This document shows, piece by piece, positions 1 to 14,727 of a DNA stretch of 64,000 bases (position 1 is its first letter; the number at the start of each line of letters is the position of its first letter). Source of the DNA: Dugong dugon (Eukaryota; Chordata; Mammalia; Sirenia; Dugongidae); contig CM057471.1 of the NCBI GenBank assembly GCA_030035585.1, forward strand, positions 68,100,319 through 68,164,318, in the 5' to 3' direction. The notes beneath the pieces are model-generated. The model had not been told where the DNA came from. It made no database searches and saw only the letters and a list, made by a program, of their open reading frames with translations. A program made the position numbers and the translations under genes.

Positions 1-2950
<2,950 letters not shown>

Positions 2951-3574
2951 AGGCCCACATCCACTTCCCTTGCTCCTAGGGTTCCGGGCACCTGTCATTT
3001 TCAAGGGACAGCCCAGGGAGGGAGGAGGGCCAGGTGATGGGCAGATGGCGGCGGGGTGGGGTGAGGAACTGGGTGTGTTTAACGCACACCTGAGTGCTCC
3101 GCCCATATCACTCCTTCAAACACCAACATCCAACTGAAGGGCAGATTCTGAGGCTCTGCCCTTGCTAATGAGAGCTCTGTGGGGGCAGATTTCCAGGTGT
3201 TGCTTGAACTTGTCCCTTACAGGAGCTGGAGTTCACTCAACACCTTCTGTGGCCTGCAGCTCCTGCTGGGTAGACCCAGCAGGCCTGTGCTCGCCTGTGA
3301 CCAGACCTCCTGATATTCTTAACAGCCACCTACGTGACTAGTCCGCACCCATGTCCTGCTGCATGTGAGGGGTAGGGGATTAGCTCAGCTCAGAGCCCTG
3401 ACTGGAAACAGGCTTTGGCATTAGCCAGCGTTCAGGTCCTTCCCTAACTTCTCTGTGCCCTGACCTCCGCCTTTACAGAACCGGGCTGCTTGTGGCCTTG
3501 GTCTGGCCGTTGAGGTCTCCCACACTGGGCCTCCTCTCCCTCCAGAGCTTCCTTAGGGACACAGGGATAGCAGC
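2951..3574. other. Intergenic spacer between convergent CRB2 and DENND1A
   Basis: This is unique, moderately GC-rich sequence with no convincing exon, RNA gene or mobile element. It separates the CRB2 3' flank from the DENND1A polyadenylation site. The exact limits depend on where CRB2 transcripts end. Confidence 0.5.
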
Positions 3575-5362
3575 CTTCTCCCCAAGAAGATTTTATTGAA
3601 TGCATACACAAAATTCATTCTTGGGTTTGCAAAATCAATCCAGCAAGGGAAGAGACAACAGTGCTCGTGTGAATGTCGGGTGCTGGCCACCAGGCCCCCA
3701 GCTCAGCCAGGGAGACCACGGGGTGGATGTCAATTCCCTGGAGCCACCTAGCATTTCTTAGCCTCTGCCCCGCCAGGTGGGCTGCCCAGGATGGGTGGGT
3801 GGGATGGCAGCCAGAGAACATTCCCGAGATTTGGAGAGAAAATTTGCCCAAGGGGTCATGATTGACTAGGGAAGGGGCTGTGTGCCGGGCCAGCAGCTCT
3901 TCAAACCCCACGTCAGAGCCCACCTCAGGACCAGCCCTTCGGTCTTCATAGAGCCACGTGAAGTAGTTGAGGCCCCCCAGCCTCACAGACACTGACGGTG
4001 CTCCCTAGGGAGACGGGGCCTCCAGGGATCCCCTTGGCCCCACCAGACACCCCTGGGTAGACTGTGTCTGACCATCTACAAACAGGAAATGAGAAATCAG
4101 GTCTAAATGTTCACAATTTCCTGCATTCTCAAGAGGGTTGTTTTCTTAAATGGTTGGGCCATATTTTAACTTGGTTCATGGAAATCAGTCCATCTCAAGA
4201 TTCATCAATTCAATAAGGTAAAAAAGAAAAGAGATAAAAGAAACAATAACAAAACATTTCAATTTAACTTTGGTGACACTGGTCTCAGGAATTTCTGTGC
4301 TGGCAAGAACTGGGAGGATTGGGGGAGGGGTGGCTTCAGGCCCTCCTCCTGCCTCCAGGCATCTGTCCACTCTCCCAGGGACCTGGGGAGGAGGCTCAGT
4401 GCTACCGCCCCCTTTCCAACCCAGGAAGCCCCAGCAGCTGTGCCTCCGGCATCAGTCAGTGTTATCAATCGTGGCCTTAGAGCCAGAATCGCTTCTCAGC
4501 TCTGCCCGCAGAGTCCCAAGTGACACAAGGCTGAGCCCAGCTCTGACTGCAACACAGATCAGGAGACCCTGCACGTGTCGGAGCGCCAGAGAGCTAGATG
4601 GGGGCTCGCCGACACCTCCTAACGCGCTTAGATTTATGCTTTTTCTTCCTAAAAATCAGAGTTGCTGGTGCTTCCCAGCCCGCCCCCATGCGAAGCTGGT
4701 TGGGGCTATGTTTGGCTATCACCAGAGATCCCAAGGCTCTCTCAGGCCCCAAATCCCTACCACGCCAAAAACAACTGAAGTTTGGGGTGAAGACTTACGT
4801 AAGAACGAACGTGTGTATTGCTAAAGGGGGTTTGGAAATACCCTACCAGGTAGATCAGTGGGGGCTGGGGGTGTCCCGTATTTCAAACCCCCAACTGTCT
4901 GCGTCCAGTGCAGATGAGTGCACGCCGAGGGGGACACTGACATCTGTGACCGTCAGGGGGTACCTGCTAGATTGGGGCCACAGCTCAGATAGGTGAGGGG
5001 GGAGAGGCCTTGAAGAGCCTCGTAGGTCCCCGCGGGAGGTTTCCAGAGAGAAGGCGGGTAGGACATGGTCTGGGTCAGTCACTGGCCCAGGTGACTTCTT
5101 TAGTGCAAAACCCAATCAGGGGTGCCGAGGAGGGGAGGTGGTGGGTGGGATGGATGGCCAGGAGCTGGGTCGATTCCCAAGCTGGAGCTGGCACCATCTT
5201 CCCGTGGCCAGACCTCGGAGATGGGCAGTGTGGAGGGGCAGGAGGGGACGCAGAGAGGGGCCCCATCCTTTCCCATCAGCAGAACGTGGGCAGAAACGGG
5301 AGGCAGGGGAAGCAGAGGGCTGGCTAACATGGGCACCAGGGCAGTAGGCCCAAGGGCCTGGC
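3575..5362 (-). other. DENND1A: DENND1A 3' UTR
   Basis: This runs from the stop codon at 5363-5365 to the inferred cleavage region about 15-20 nt past the AATAAA at 3592-3597, giving roughly 1.8 kb. In mRNA sense it contains a U-rich block (plus-strand A-rich tract around 4210-4262) of the sort often bound by RNA-binding proteins. The rest is GC-rich and unique. Confidence 0.75.
3592..3597 (-). terminator. DENND1A: DENND1A polyadenylation signal AATAAA
   Basis: The plus strand reads TTTATT, so the mRNA reads AATAAA. It is the first canonical hexamer in the mRNA direction at a plausible distance from the stop, and cleavage is expected around 3570-3580. Usage is inferred. Confidence 0.7.
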
Positions 5363-6556
5363 TCACTCGAACGTCTCCCACTGCTTCCTGAGCTGCTCCA
5401 CTGAGCCTGGGGCAGGGGCCGGGCTCACGTCTTGCTTGGTTTTCCGTAACAGATCCTCAAAGGGGTCTCTGGTCTCCAGAGGAGCAGAGGGCTGTAGCGC
5501 CGACTCCAGGCCCTGGTGGGGCCTGGGAGGAAGGAGTGCGGGGTCTCCAGGCCTCAGGGCGAGCCCCTGCTTGGCCTCGGCGGCCCTGGCACTTGAGCGG
5601 GCCAAGGGCAACGTTCGGATCCTCGATGGGGCGATTGCTGGGGGACCCAGCGGCTGCAGGGGGCTGGTGTGGGCACCCATGGGCATCTGGCCAAAGAGGT
5701 TGGGCATGGAGAGGGCGGACAGGTGGGGCTGAGATCTATGTGGCACACAGAAGTTGGAATTTGACAGCAGGAGGCTGGGTGCAAAAGCTGGCCCCAGGGT
5801 GGCAGGAGGGGCCCCAAAAGGCCCCGTGGGTGTAGAGACCAGGGGCACAGTGGGCAGCGCGGTTGGCACAGATGGGACAAAGGGGTTGAGAGATGGCTGT
5901 GGGAATGGGGTGGGGGTCCCCGCAGGGGGGAAGCTGAACTGTGGGGTGAATGGGGTGGCTACATTTGGGGCATGAGGGCCCGGTGGGAGGGTGCTGCCTG
6001 GCCAGGCCGTGTGAAGTGGGTCCAGGAGGGCGAGCAGGGCATCGTTGCCTGTACTGGTGGGCCCTGGTGCCAGGCTGAGAGGCTGGAGCAGTTCAGAGGT
6101 GCTATGGGTGGCAGTGCTGGTGAGGCACCCCAGGAATGGGGCTGGGGTCGGGGCAGCTCGCCTTTCCTGCTCAGCCTGCAGCCGCTCTGAGAAGTCGCCA
6201 AGCGCAGCGCTGGCAGCCTGCAGCTTGGCTGGGCGGGCGGTGGGTGGTGGCGGCACGATCCCCAGCTCTGGGGTCTTCCTGCCCTGGGGCCGGGGAAGGG
6301 TGATACTGCCAGGAGTGGGAGTGGGGGCCTCCTCCTTGTTGCTGGGGTTCAGGATGCTGTCCCGGTTCTGGGGCTTGCGATGTAGTGCTAGGGAGTTCCC
6401 GAGCTGGGGTGAGGGCTTCTCAGGTGAGGCAGCAGGGGCCTTGCTGGGGATGGCCATGTCATCCTGGCCCAGGCTCCAGAGCTTGTTGTATGGGTAGGCG
6501 AGCTTCAAGGCCATCGGCATCCCGCAGCTTCTCTCGCTCCCGCCCAGGTCCAGCCT
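5363..6556 (-). CDS. DENND1A: DENND1A (connecdenn 1) terminal coding exon
   Basis: This exon encodes the last 397 residues of connecdenn 1, the exchange factor that activates Rab35 on clathrin-coated and early endosomal membranes. It starts after the acceptor AACAG at about 6557 with RLDLGGSER and ends QLRKQWETFE-stop (TGA, 5363-5365). The exon is proline- and serine-rich and predicted disordered. Visible endocytic motifs are DPF (codons about 5459-5467), a WxxF motif at the extreme C-terminus (WETF), and LLALLDPL, which resembles a clathrin box. DPF and WxxF types bind the AP-2 alpha ear in this family. Several PxxP runs could serve SH3 partners such as endophilin or intersectin. The paralog-specific run FGQMPMGAHTSPLQPLGPPA matches DENND1A closely. 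No frameshift or stop interrupts it. The DENN domain is not in this window. Confidence 0.96.
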   Translation of the reverse strand, partial: RLDLGGSERSCGMPMALKLAYPYNKLWSLGQDDMAIPSKAPAASPEKPSPQLGNSLALHRKPQNRDSILNPSNKEEAPTPTPGSITLPRPQGRKTPELGIVPPPPTARPAKLQAASAALGDFSERLQAEQERRAAPTPAPFLGCLTSTATHSTSELLQPLSLAPGPTSTGNDALLALLDPLHTAWPGSTLPPGPHAPNVATPFTPQFSFPPAGTPTPFPQPSLNPFVPSVPTALPTVPLVSTPTGPFGAPPATLGPAFAPSLLLSNSNFCVPHRSQPHLSALSMPNLFGQMPMGAHTSPLQPLGPPAIAPSRIRTLPLARSSARAAEAKQGLALRPGDPALLPPRPHQGLESALQPSAPLETRDPFEDLLRKTKQDVSPAPAPGSVEQLRKQWETFE

Positions 6557-7604
6557 CTGTTTGGAGACAGCGAGGGAGACAGTGACCACAGGCTGACCCA
6601 GCACAGATGGGAAGCCCATGCTCGTTCCATGCCACTTCTGTGTACCAGGCGGGCAGGTGGGCATCCAGGCAGGTGGGTGATTAGCTCCCTAGCAGACAGG
6701 GAGACGGGACTCAGAGCAGTTGGAGACTTGCCCTAGGTCACCCAGTAGAGAACCCAGGTCTGCTGGACTTCAAGCTCAGGCTTTTCTCACCATTTGGCAC
6801 AAAAGGATTGCAGAGAAATCCCCAGTCTTTTATGCCTGGGGTTGCCAAGTGGTTTCAGGAAAGCGATTCTATTGACCCAGCCCTTTTTCCTTTTCAAAGT
6901 GTGTAGGCATCCTGGATCGCCTGAGAAGGTGGGGCTCAGGGCCTGACAGAGAAAGCAGCAAGACCAGGTTTCAGTCCCTGTTCTGCCATTTACAAGCTGT
7001 GTGACCTCGGGCCGGTCATTCCCCTTTACCTTGGCCTGAGTTTCCTTACAAGCCAAATGAGAAGAGCGGTCCCCTGCAGGGGGAAAAGATAAATTCTTGG
7101 ACGTGTGGACACTGTAAATTCCACAGTGTGACCCAGAGACTTCAAAGTCAGCAGCCCCCACTTGCAAGCAGGGAAACTGAGGCACAGAGCAGGGAGGTGA
7201 TTGATTGGAAGTTACACATGATCAGTGATTGCACAGGAATAATCCAGAACCCAGGTTCCAAGGACCCGTGATGGGGATGGGAGAAATCCTAATTTTGCCA
7301 GGGCCAAAGCTCGTGCCTGGGGTGGGGGTGGGGTTCCTGAGGACATGGCTTGGAGCACCAGCCCACCTTTGCCTGATGCACAATCGTAAGCGGGGGCAGC
7401 TTTCCATCAGGCTCTAGCGTCTTCTCTGGTGACCACTGTTTGGTGGTCTGGCTGCTGGCCTGCCTTGGCAGGGTTGCAGGAAGTCAGACCTTGCCCATTG
7501 GCCAAGGACCTTGGGAAAGTTGCTATTTCTCCCTTAGTCTCTTCCACTGCCTCATGTGTGGGCAGCACCTGGCTGCTGCAGGTGCCCTCCCCGCCTATAC
7601 ATAC
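6557..7604 (-). other. DENND1A: DENND1A last intron
   Basis: A 1.05 kb intron between the donor (CAG/GTATGT at 7604) and the acceptor at 6557. It carries MIR fragments on the plus strand around 6705-6790, 6945-7075 and 7160-7260, recognised by wording such as 'tgccatttacaagctgtgtg' and 'ggaaactgaggcacagag'. Confidence 0.85.
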
Positions 7605-7857
7605 CTGATAATCAAAGGTCCCCGGCTGTTCCCACAGGTCTTTAGGCATCCGAAGATCCTCTAAGCTCTTGGCCTGGCCCAGAGGCTGCAGTGGGGCCTC
7701 CATGTCCAGGCTGCTGAAGATGTCTTCCAGAAGATCGATGCTGGCAGCCCTGTCAGGCAGAGCTGGGCCCACAGGTTCCCGAGTTTGCTGCTCTGGACTC
7801 TCTGCCTCGTCACCTTCTGCACTGTCTGACTCCTTGAGTGTCCGATATGGCTGCGGC
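7605..7857 (-). CDS. DENND1A: DENND1A penultimate coding exon
   Basis: This 253-nt exon has an acceptor in a strong pyrimidine context (CCCCTCCTAG) and a donor CAG/GTATGT. Its first base completes the split tryptophan codon of the previous exon, and it then encodes 84 residues from PQPYRTLKESDSAEGDEAES to EQPGTFDYQ, ending on a codon boundary. It is part of the disordered adaptor-binding tail. The acidic-hydrophobic segment SIDLLEDIFSSLD resembles clathrin- or adaptor-binding sequences; this is inference. The reading frame is clean and joins the terminal exon in phase. Confidence 0.95.
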
Positions 7858-8106
7858 CTAGGAGGGGACAGAGCAGGCTGGAGTCTCCCCCTAGAGCCTC
7901 CATGCAAGGAGCAAGCAGCCCCAAGGCCACCGAGAACTTGGCTTTGAGGTGCATACCCAGGAGCCTTTAGGACAGGAGAGCATCCTGGGCCTTGAGACCA
8001 TGAGCCCTGCACTTGGACATACTTATGTCTGAATTTGGGTTCTGCCGCTCACCGTGGGACCTTCAGCAAGTTGCTTTGGCTCTCACTTGCACTGAGGGGG
8101 CCCACT

Positions 8107-8468
8107 GTTGTGTGCTGTCGAGTCATTCCGACTTACAGCGACCCTATATGACAGAGTAGAATTGCCCCATACGTTTCCTAGGCTGTAATCTTTATGGGGA
8201 AACCCTGGTGGTGTAGTGGTTAAGAGTTCAGCTGCTAACCAAAAAGTTAGCAGTTTGAATCCACCAGCCTCTCTTTGGAAACCGAATTCACTCGCTATGA
8301 GTCGGAACCGACTCAATGGCAATGGTTTTTTTTGTTGTTGTTGGGAATCTTTATGGGAGCAGATTGCCAGGCCTTTTCTCCCACAGTGCTGCTGGTGGGT
8401 TCGAGCCGCCAACCTTTTGGTTAGCAGCTGAGCACTTAACTGTTACGCCATCAGGACTCCAATGTGAA
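8107..8468 (-). mobile_element. AfroSINE, minus strand, split by a second AfroSINE
   Basis: This copy reads 5' to 3' on the minus strand: the tail 'gagtcattccgacttacagcgaccctat' is at the left and the tRNA-like head ('ggttagcagctgagcacttaactg') at the right. It is flanked by GGGGCCCACT at 8097-8106 and 8469-8478, its target-site duplication. Bases 8199-8345 are a later insertion. Confidence 0.93.
8199..8345 (+). mobile_element. Short AfroSINE nested in another AfroSINE
   Basis: This is a plus-strand copy with head 'accctggtggtgtagtggttaag' and tail 'ctatgagtcggaaccgactcaatgg' followed by a T-rich end. It lacks most of the middle of the element. Target-site duplication AATCTTTATGGG is at 8187-8198 and 8346-8357, inside the older minus-strand SINE. 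Confidence 0.93.
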
Positions 8469-8764
8469 GGGGCCCACTAAGTTACCCTAAAACAACCCCA
8501 ACTCCCATCATGTAACTGGCTAGGGGGCTTGCAGTACCATTCAGACAAGGCATGCACAATGGGACACAACTGGGTGGGGAATTTGCAGACAGACACATTC
8601 CTGAGCCCACCATCTGCACTCCCACCCCTGCCCCCATTCAGTGGACAAGTAGCTGCGGAGTCAGGTCTTGTGAATGGCTCATGGGGAAGTGGGGAAGCTC
8701 TTCTGTGGGTAGCAGCCCAGCAAGTCCCAGGCTCCTCAGGAAGCTGTCTGGGCTTCAGCCTGTA

Positions 8765-9430
8765 TTGAGTTCTAGTCCTGGTCGTGCCATTGCTTGCTGT
8801 GGGACCTTGGCAAAGTCACTTAGCCTCTCTGAGCCTCAATTACATGAGCAGATGTGGTGCTTGGAGCACAGCTGGCATGCAGAAGCTGCTAACAGCACCA
8901 CCAGTAAGCATGACTATCACGTGGGATGGTTCTATGCTAGCAGCATCAAAACTGCACCTGACTTACACTAGGTAACAAAGAGCTCCTCTTACCTTCCTTT
9001 AGCATAAGGCACCACAGGTGTGTGGGGAAACCCTGGCCTCTGGTGGAGTCACCAGACAGAGTAGCATCTCACCTCTAACCACAGAAGCTGGGGCTTACTG
9101 TGGCCCCAGGGTCAGGCAGAGACTGTGCACATTGCTCTGGTAAAGTGGAGAAAGGGTGCCACCTGCTGGTTCTGAGAAGGCTCACACTGAAGGCCCACTC
9201 ACAGGAGACAGGGGAGGAACGAGGCTCAACCAATAGTCCCAGCTATTGGTAGGGACTCCAGCAGACTGTCTGATCTCATCGAAGCAGGTGCAAGTAGCCC
9301 ATGAGGTAGGGCTCACATCCCCACTTTAGAGATGAGGAAACTGAAGCTGAGAGAGGCTAAGCAACTCACTCTACATCACACAGCATGTAGCAAGAGGTAA
9401 AAATGGAAGCCAAGTCTGAGACTCCAAAAT
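8765..9430 (+). repeat. MIR fragments
   Basis: Two MIR-like stretches lie at about 8765-8900 ('gctgtgggaccttggcaaagtcacttagcct') and 9305-9430 ('agatgaggaaactgaagctgagagagg'). They are ancient tRNA-derived SINEs with approximate boundaries. Confidence 0.7.
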
Positions 9431-11051
9431 CTCACAGTCACTCAGACCAAGGCCATCTAACCAAGGAATTAAAGAACATTTAATCAAGTTTGAGCACAAT
9501 GAGGAGGATAAAGAAAAGGCAGTGGGCTCTTAAGCTTAAGGAAATAGTGTTCTTTTTCATCGGTTTTGTTTTGAGTGAAGATGGGCCAGTTTCTTTTTAA
9601 ACACGTGAAAAAGCATTAATTAATTAAAAAAAGAGTGTGGTGGGGCTGAGCTCTGGGCTTGACCTGCTGAAGTCCTCGGATGTCACCCAAGCCGGTGCCT
9701 TTTCCTGCAAGGTGATTTGAAATTGATGAACATTTCTTATTCTAATGGTTCTCTATTTTAATTAGTAATAGAAATACTAACTAGTACATTACACCTGTGG
9801 TATCACAGATATTATTGCTTAGGACAAGGCTAATTTCAAAGTCTTTTAGAAGAAAAATTTTAAAGAAAAAGATTCAATTAGTGTACAGGAAGGGTGGCAC
9901 GTGCAGCTGGGGAGACACCGACAGGCCCCCAGTTTGTAAGTGAGGACATCAGGAGGCGAGCAACGTGCCTGTGGTCACAGGTGAGTTGGTGGCAGGACAG
10001 GACTAGGGACTAGGTGTCTAGTCCAGGACCCCCTGCCCCTTGGAGGCCGAAGCAGGAGGCAGAGCAGTCTGGGGTTTATCAGGCTCCCAGAGGAATCACG
10101 GACCCACAGAGGCAGAGGGTCGTGGCCTCAGGTGAAGCCTGACCCTGGGACTTCCCAGGAAGAAGATGGTGATGGGAACAGGGAGAAGGGTGAAGGGGGT
10201 GTAAAATGGCTGTAATAATGCACTCCAGGGGGGCTGCTGTGGGTACTGTGGGTGCTGGGCAACACGAGGGCCCTTCCCTTACAGGCTCCTATTAAAACAC
10301 TTACATGACCTTGTTAACAAACAAAAATGACAAAAGCTGTCTCTGTGCTCAATCCCAGCTCTGAAAAACTTGTGGGTGGAGGAGCAAGAACTGGCAAAGA
10401 AAAGAGAACTACAAAAGCTTGATTTTGCAAGGTGGCTGGACTGTGGGTGAACCTTTTCTTTTTCCTCTTTTTCTTTCTTGTTTTTTATTGCTGTTGGGAA
10501 TTACCATGTAGTCTAGGCTACAAATAATAATGGTACAGCTTATCTTTAAAAAGTCAGGCAGATTAGCAAAGCCATTTGGGTATGCTGCCATATATGCTTA
10601 CATTTTATTACCAGTAAAGTTATTGTCTTTTAACTTAAAATCAGACCCACCATGTTCACAAGCCTTCTAAGACGTGCTGAAAGGAAGAGGGACTCTGGCA
10701 TCAACAAGCAGGCTAATTGTAGCCAACAATTCAGTGAACAACTAAGTGCATTTTCCCCTTATAAGGGGAGGGGACCCATCTCACACCACAGAGCCCTATT
10801 ACCCCTATCACCTCACTCCATCCTCACAGCTCCTGTGGGGATGGCAGAACGAGGGCCTCGAGAGCAGGCACACAGAGGTGGCATTTGCCCTGCAGGTTGA
10901 CACTTGGGCCCCCGGCAGGCAGCCGCTCCAGACATCCTTCCCCACACCAACAGCAAGCAGCACAGGCCACCCCCACGGCCACCCCAGAGAGTCACCAAGC
11001 CGAGCTCAAGGCAAGCATCTCATCAGGGAAATGGAAGAAGGAAGGAGAGAC

Positions 11052-11180
11052 CATTCAAAGGGAGCGGAGAAGAAAAAGCTTTCGGTGAAGCCAGAGCTCG
11101 GGCCCTCTTCCCGCTGGCATTCATCATCAGACGAGTCTTCGGAGAGGAAGACCGCATAGTGTCGCAAGGGCTTTACCAGG
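11052..11180 (-). CDS. DENND1A: DENND1A internal coding exon (acidic/serine segment)
   Basis: This 129-nt exon lies between acceptor TGCCCCAG at 11181 and a donor GTCTCT at 11051-11050; the donor matches consensus poorly outside GT. The first base completes a split codon with CA of the upstream exon (giving histidine). It then encodes 42 residues from LVKPLRHYAVF through LSEDSSDDECQREE and GFTESFFFSAPFE, and the last two bases TG pair with G of the next exon to form tryptophan. The acidic-serine cluster is a likely casein-kinase-type phosphorylation region (inference). The sequence matches the connecdenn 1 tail. Confidence 0.95.
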
Positions 11181-11429
11181 CTGGGGCAGAGGAAGACAAA
11201 AGAAAGAGAACAGGCAGTTAGGGGGCACCATCACAACTCCACGGGGCACAGTGGGAAGGAGGGCTTGGGAGACTGGGCCCAGCCAGTGCCCTGGGGCTAG
11301 GACTGCTGCTGGGCTCAGCGCCTGTCCTGACCCTGCCAGCCTAGGGGACAGGCTCCCCAGAGCAAGGCCAGAAGGCACAGAGGCCTGATGGGCCCCAAGG
11401 TGTGGGAGCTGGTCCCAGACAAAAAAAGA

Positions 11430-11900
11430 ACCTGTGGATTTGCCATATGGGCCAAGAAAGAGCCTTAAACACATGATCTAGTAATCCATAACCTAGTAAT
11501 TCCACTACCATTTAGATAATCTTAAATGTAGTAAGAGTTATGCACAAAGATGTTCATCACTGCTCTGTTTATAATGATAAAAAATTGAAAGCAACTTAAA
11601 TTTCCAGCAATAGGAATCTGGTAAAGTGAATTATGGTAGTTGGATGAATATTATGCTCTCATTAAATATAGCGTTTATACGATGCAAAATTGCAGTTATA
11701 CAGCATTCTGTCATTTACTTACAAAAACATGCATAGAAAAAAGACTAGAAAGATGTGTCTGAATGTCAATGACAGCCAATGCCTCTTTTTATTTTTCTGT
11801 GTCTTCTACATTTTCCACAATGAGCATATCTACTTCAATAATCAGGAAAAAATAAAAAATAAAGAAGTTAAAGAAAAAAGTGAGCCACGTGGAAGAATAC
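11430..11900 (+). mobile_element. Ancient L1 3' end
   Basis: The sequence has the ORF2 C-terminal and 3' UTR feel of old mammalian L1: 'ctagtaattccactacc', 'aagatgttcatcactgctctgtttataatg' and an A-rich end near 11850-11880. It is heavily decayed and its boundaries are approximate. Confidence 0.7.
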
Positions 11901-13479
11901 TCGCAAGAAGGCCCTTTTCTGATTAGTGGCTGCTCTCTGGAGTTTCCCTCAGATGCCTCTTCAGAGAGTCTTTTTCATCTGTGATGTGGAAATTAAATAT
12001 TCATTATTATAAAAAATACATCTCCTGTGTCAGCCACCTGTGAGCTCTACCTCTAAAAACACAAACACATACACAGCCCAGAGAAAGGCGATGTCTGGCT
12101 CCTATGAATTATACACTGGCCAGGGCCCGTGAGAGGCTATGTGCTCAGAAGAGAACTGGATCAGGCAGACCCTGGTTCAAACCCTGGCTCTGAGGCTGCC
12201 TCTCCTGGCCTGTGTGCTGTGTGGGGAGCACATGTTCCACACCTCTGCCCTGTACAGTGGGGCTGTGGCTTGTCTGAGGACCCCTGGGAGTGGTAGTGAA
12301 GTTTAGGGAGAGGGTGGGATAGGAGAGATAGGGTGAGTGGAGCTGTCATTATCCCCACGCCTGCCCTCCAACCCAAGAAGTCCCCTCTCTTTGTTTCATA
12401 CGATGGAATTCTTTTAAGATTTTATTTCAGAAAAGGGTAACCTGTCAAAAAAAAAGTACACGAAAACAGCCGAGGGGGTAAACAAGGAGCAGCAACTGTC
12501 GCCGGTAAATTATGAGAGTGGATTTGGACTGGGCTTTGCTGTTGTCCACTGTCACTGGTGTGGATCCAGTTGTTACCCAAGAATCTGTTGTTCTTTTAGA
12601 AGTAGACCAGATGCTGAATCCGAGCGCAACGGCGTGCCGGAGTGCTCTCACACCTATGCCTTCGTTTCCTCACACCACCCTGGAGGTCAGCCAGGCGACG
12701 AGTTCTGTCCTTGTACTGAAGCAGAGGCGAGGCTCAGGAGGGGAAGCCACCTGTCCAGGGTCCCACACCTGGAGGCTGTGGGGTACAGTGCTCTGTTCTT
12801 CTTCCAGCTGCCTTGCTGAGTGTTAGAGATGAGATGAGACACACCCTCAGCCGTTCCTGGACCAGGAGAAGCATTTTCCTTTGGATTCAGCAGAGAGGGC
12901 AGGAAGAAGATCTGGCTCAGAGTCATGCCCTGGATAGCCTAGTTCCTGCCACTTCTGCTATGCCTGGACAGAAAACAAACCGGAGCAGGAGGGCCAGCTT
13001 CTCATCCTCCGCCGGTCCACTCTCCACACAGCTACCAGAGGTCTGTTTGGAATCACGAATCTGACCAAATCACTCTTCTGCTTAAAACTTGCAAAGCTGC
13101 TGTTCTGAACCATTATTTCACTGCAATCAGTTGTGGGGTGAGTATATCCGTTGCATAAAGTGTTAAGAAGAATAACATTCAGATATTTGTAGAATGCTTT
13201 ACCCATCTGTTTAAGTTAGGGGAATCCACTTTTGCTCACGTGTACTGGACTGGTCTCCTGAGGAGGTGAGGGGTGGAGGGGTGGACAGGCACCCTGGACT
13301 CATGCTCAGCTCTGGGGAGCTCATGGCCTGCTGGGTGGGTGGGGTGAGGGCTGCTGGGCCACAGAGCCAAGGTCCAGCTCCAAGCAGGGCAGACCCCATG
13401 CTGCCCACCTGGCCCACCAGCCTCTGCAGCCTCCTCACTCACAGCCTACACTTTAGCCATGCTTACCACCTCTGAGCAC

Positions 13480-13775
13480 ACATGGCCCTGTAACACTCCA
13501 CCTTCCTTGGTGAACCAACAGCTCTGTAGTTCTGAAGACTCAGCTCAGGTATCACTTCTTCTAGGAAGCCCTCCTGGAATTCCCTGCCTGAGTTTTCTCC
13601 CAGCATGGAGTTAGCTTCTCCCAGTGCTGCATGTCTTAGCACTTCATGGATATCATGCAATTCTATTTTTGAGTCAAGCTCCTCAAGAGCAGAGCCCTGG
13701 CTTGTTCTCTTTATCCCTGCCTACAGCACAGCATTAATGCAATGGAAGTTTGCTGACTGAACAAATGAAAGCAGG
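13480..13775 (+). mobile_element. L2 3' fragment
   Basis: It contains L2-type 3' wording: 'agctcaggtatcacttcttctaggaagccctcc' followed by 'ctcctcaagagcagagccctggcttg' and 'tgctgactgaacaaatgaa'. It is ancient, and the small minus-strand frame across it is not a gene. Confidence 0.7.
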
Positions 13776-14035
13776 CATCCTGGGAAGGTCTCTCTGGGGA
13801 CACAAGGCAACACACAAACCTGCTTCACCCATTCCTGGAGCCCTTCACGTCACACATCTCGTGTCATCAGCTGTGGCTGCGGCAGAAGAGTGTCCCCTCT
13901 CTGGATTCCCCCTTCTGAGATGCTAAGATACATAAGATGGAACAGTGTTTGCAGACGAGGGCGTCAAGTGTATAAGAGCAGGCAGGATCCTTGGAAAAAT
14001 GTTTAAAATAATATCCACAAGTAGGCACTAGGCCA

Positions 14036-14688
14036 AGAAGCCCTGGTGGCGCAATGGTTAAGCACTCAGCTGCTAAACGAAAGAGGCTGGCAGTTTGAAC
14101 GCCTCCAGTGGCTCTGTGGGAGAAAGATGTGGCAATCTGCTTCCATGAAGATTACAGCCAAGAACTAATGGACCACAGCTACCTCAGTCTCCACCAGATT
14201 GGGTCCAGAACAACTGGATGGTACCCAGTTACCACCACCACCTGCTCTGACAGGGATCACAATAGAGAGTCCCAGCCAGAGTGGGAACAAATGTAGAACA
14301 AAATTCAAACTCAACAAAACGAGACCAGACTTAATGGTCTGACACAGACTGGAGAAACCCCAAGAGTATGGCTCCAGGACACCTTTTTAACTCAGTACTG
14401 AAGTCACTCCTGAAGTCTACCCTTTAGCCAAAGATTAGATGAGCCTATAAAACAAACAATAACACACGCAGTTCAACCATATATAAGAGACTAAATGGGC
14501 ACACCAGCCCAAAAGCAAAGACAAGAAGGCAGGAAGGGACAAGAAAACCAGACAAATGGAAATGGGGAACTCAAGGCTGAGAAGGGGAGAGTATTGACAC
14601 ATCTTGAGGTTGGCAACCAATACCACAAAACAATTTGTGTATTGTTTAATGAGAAACTAATTTACTCTGTAAACTTTCATCTAAACCA

Positions 14689-14727
<39 letters not shown>

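Larger units (their letters stand above)
7858..11051 (-). other. DENND1A: DENND1A intron (7858-11051)
   Basis: A 3.2 kb intron. It contains the nested AfroSINE pair at 8107-8468, MIR fragments near 8765-8900 and 9305-9430, a repeat-free AT-rich block at about 9530-9860 and GC-rich unique DNA around 9890-10300. I see no further exon. Confidence 0.85.

Noticed and set aside
5436-6585. Several open frames antisense to the DENND1A terminal exon
   Set aside because: They are shadows of a GC-rich, proline-rich coding exon; the minus frame matches DENND1A and the others match nothing.
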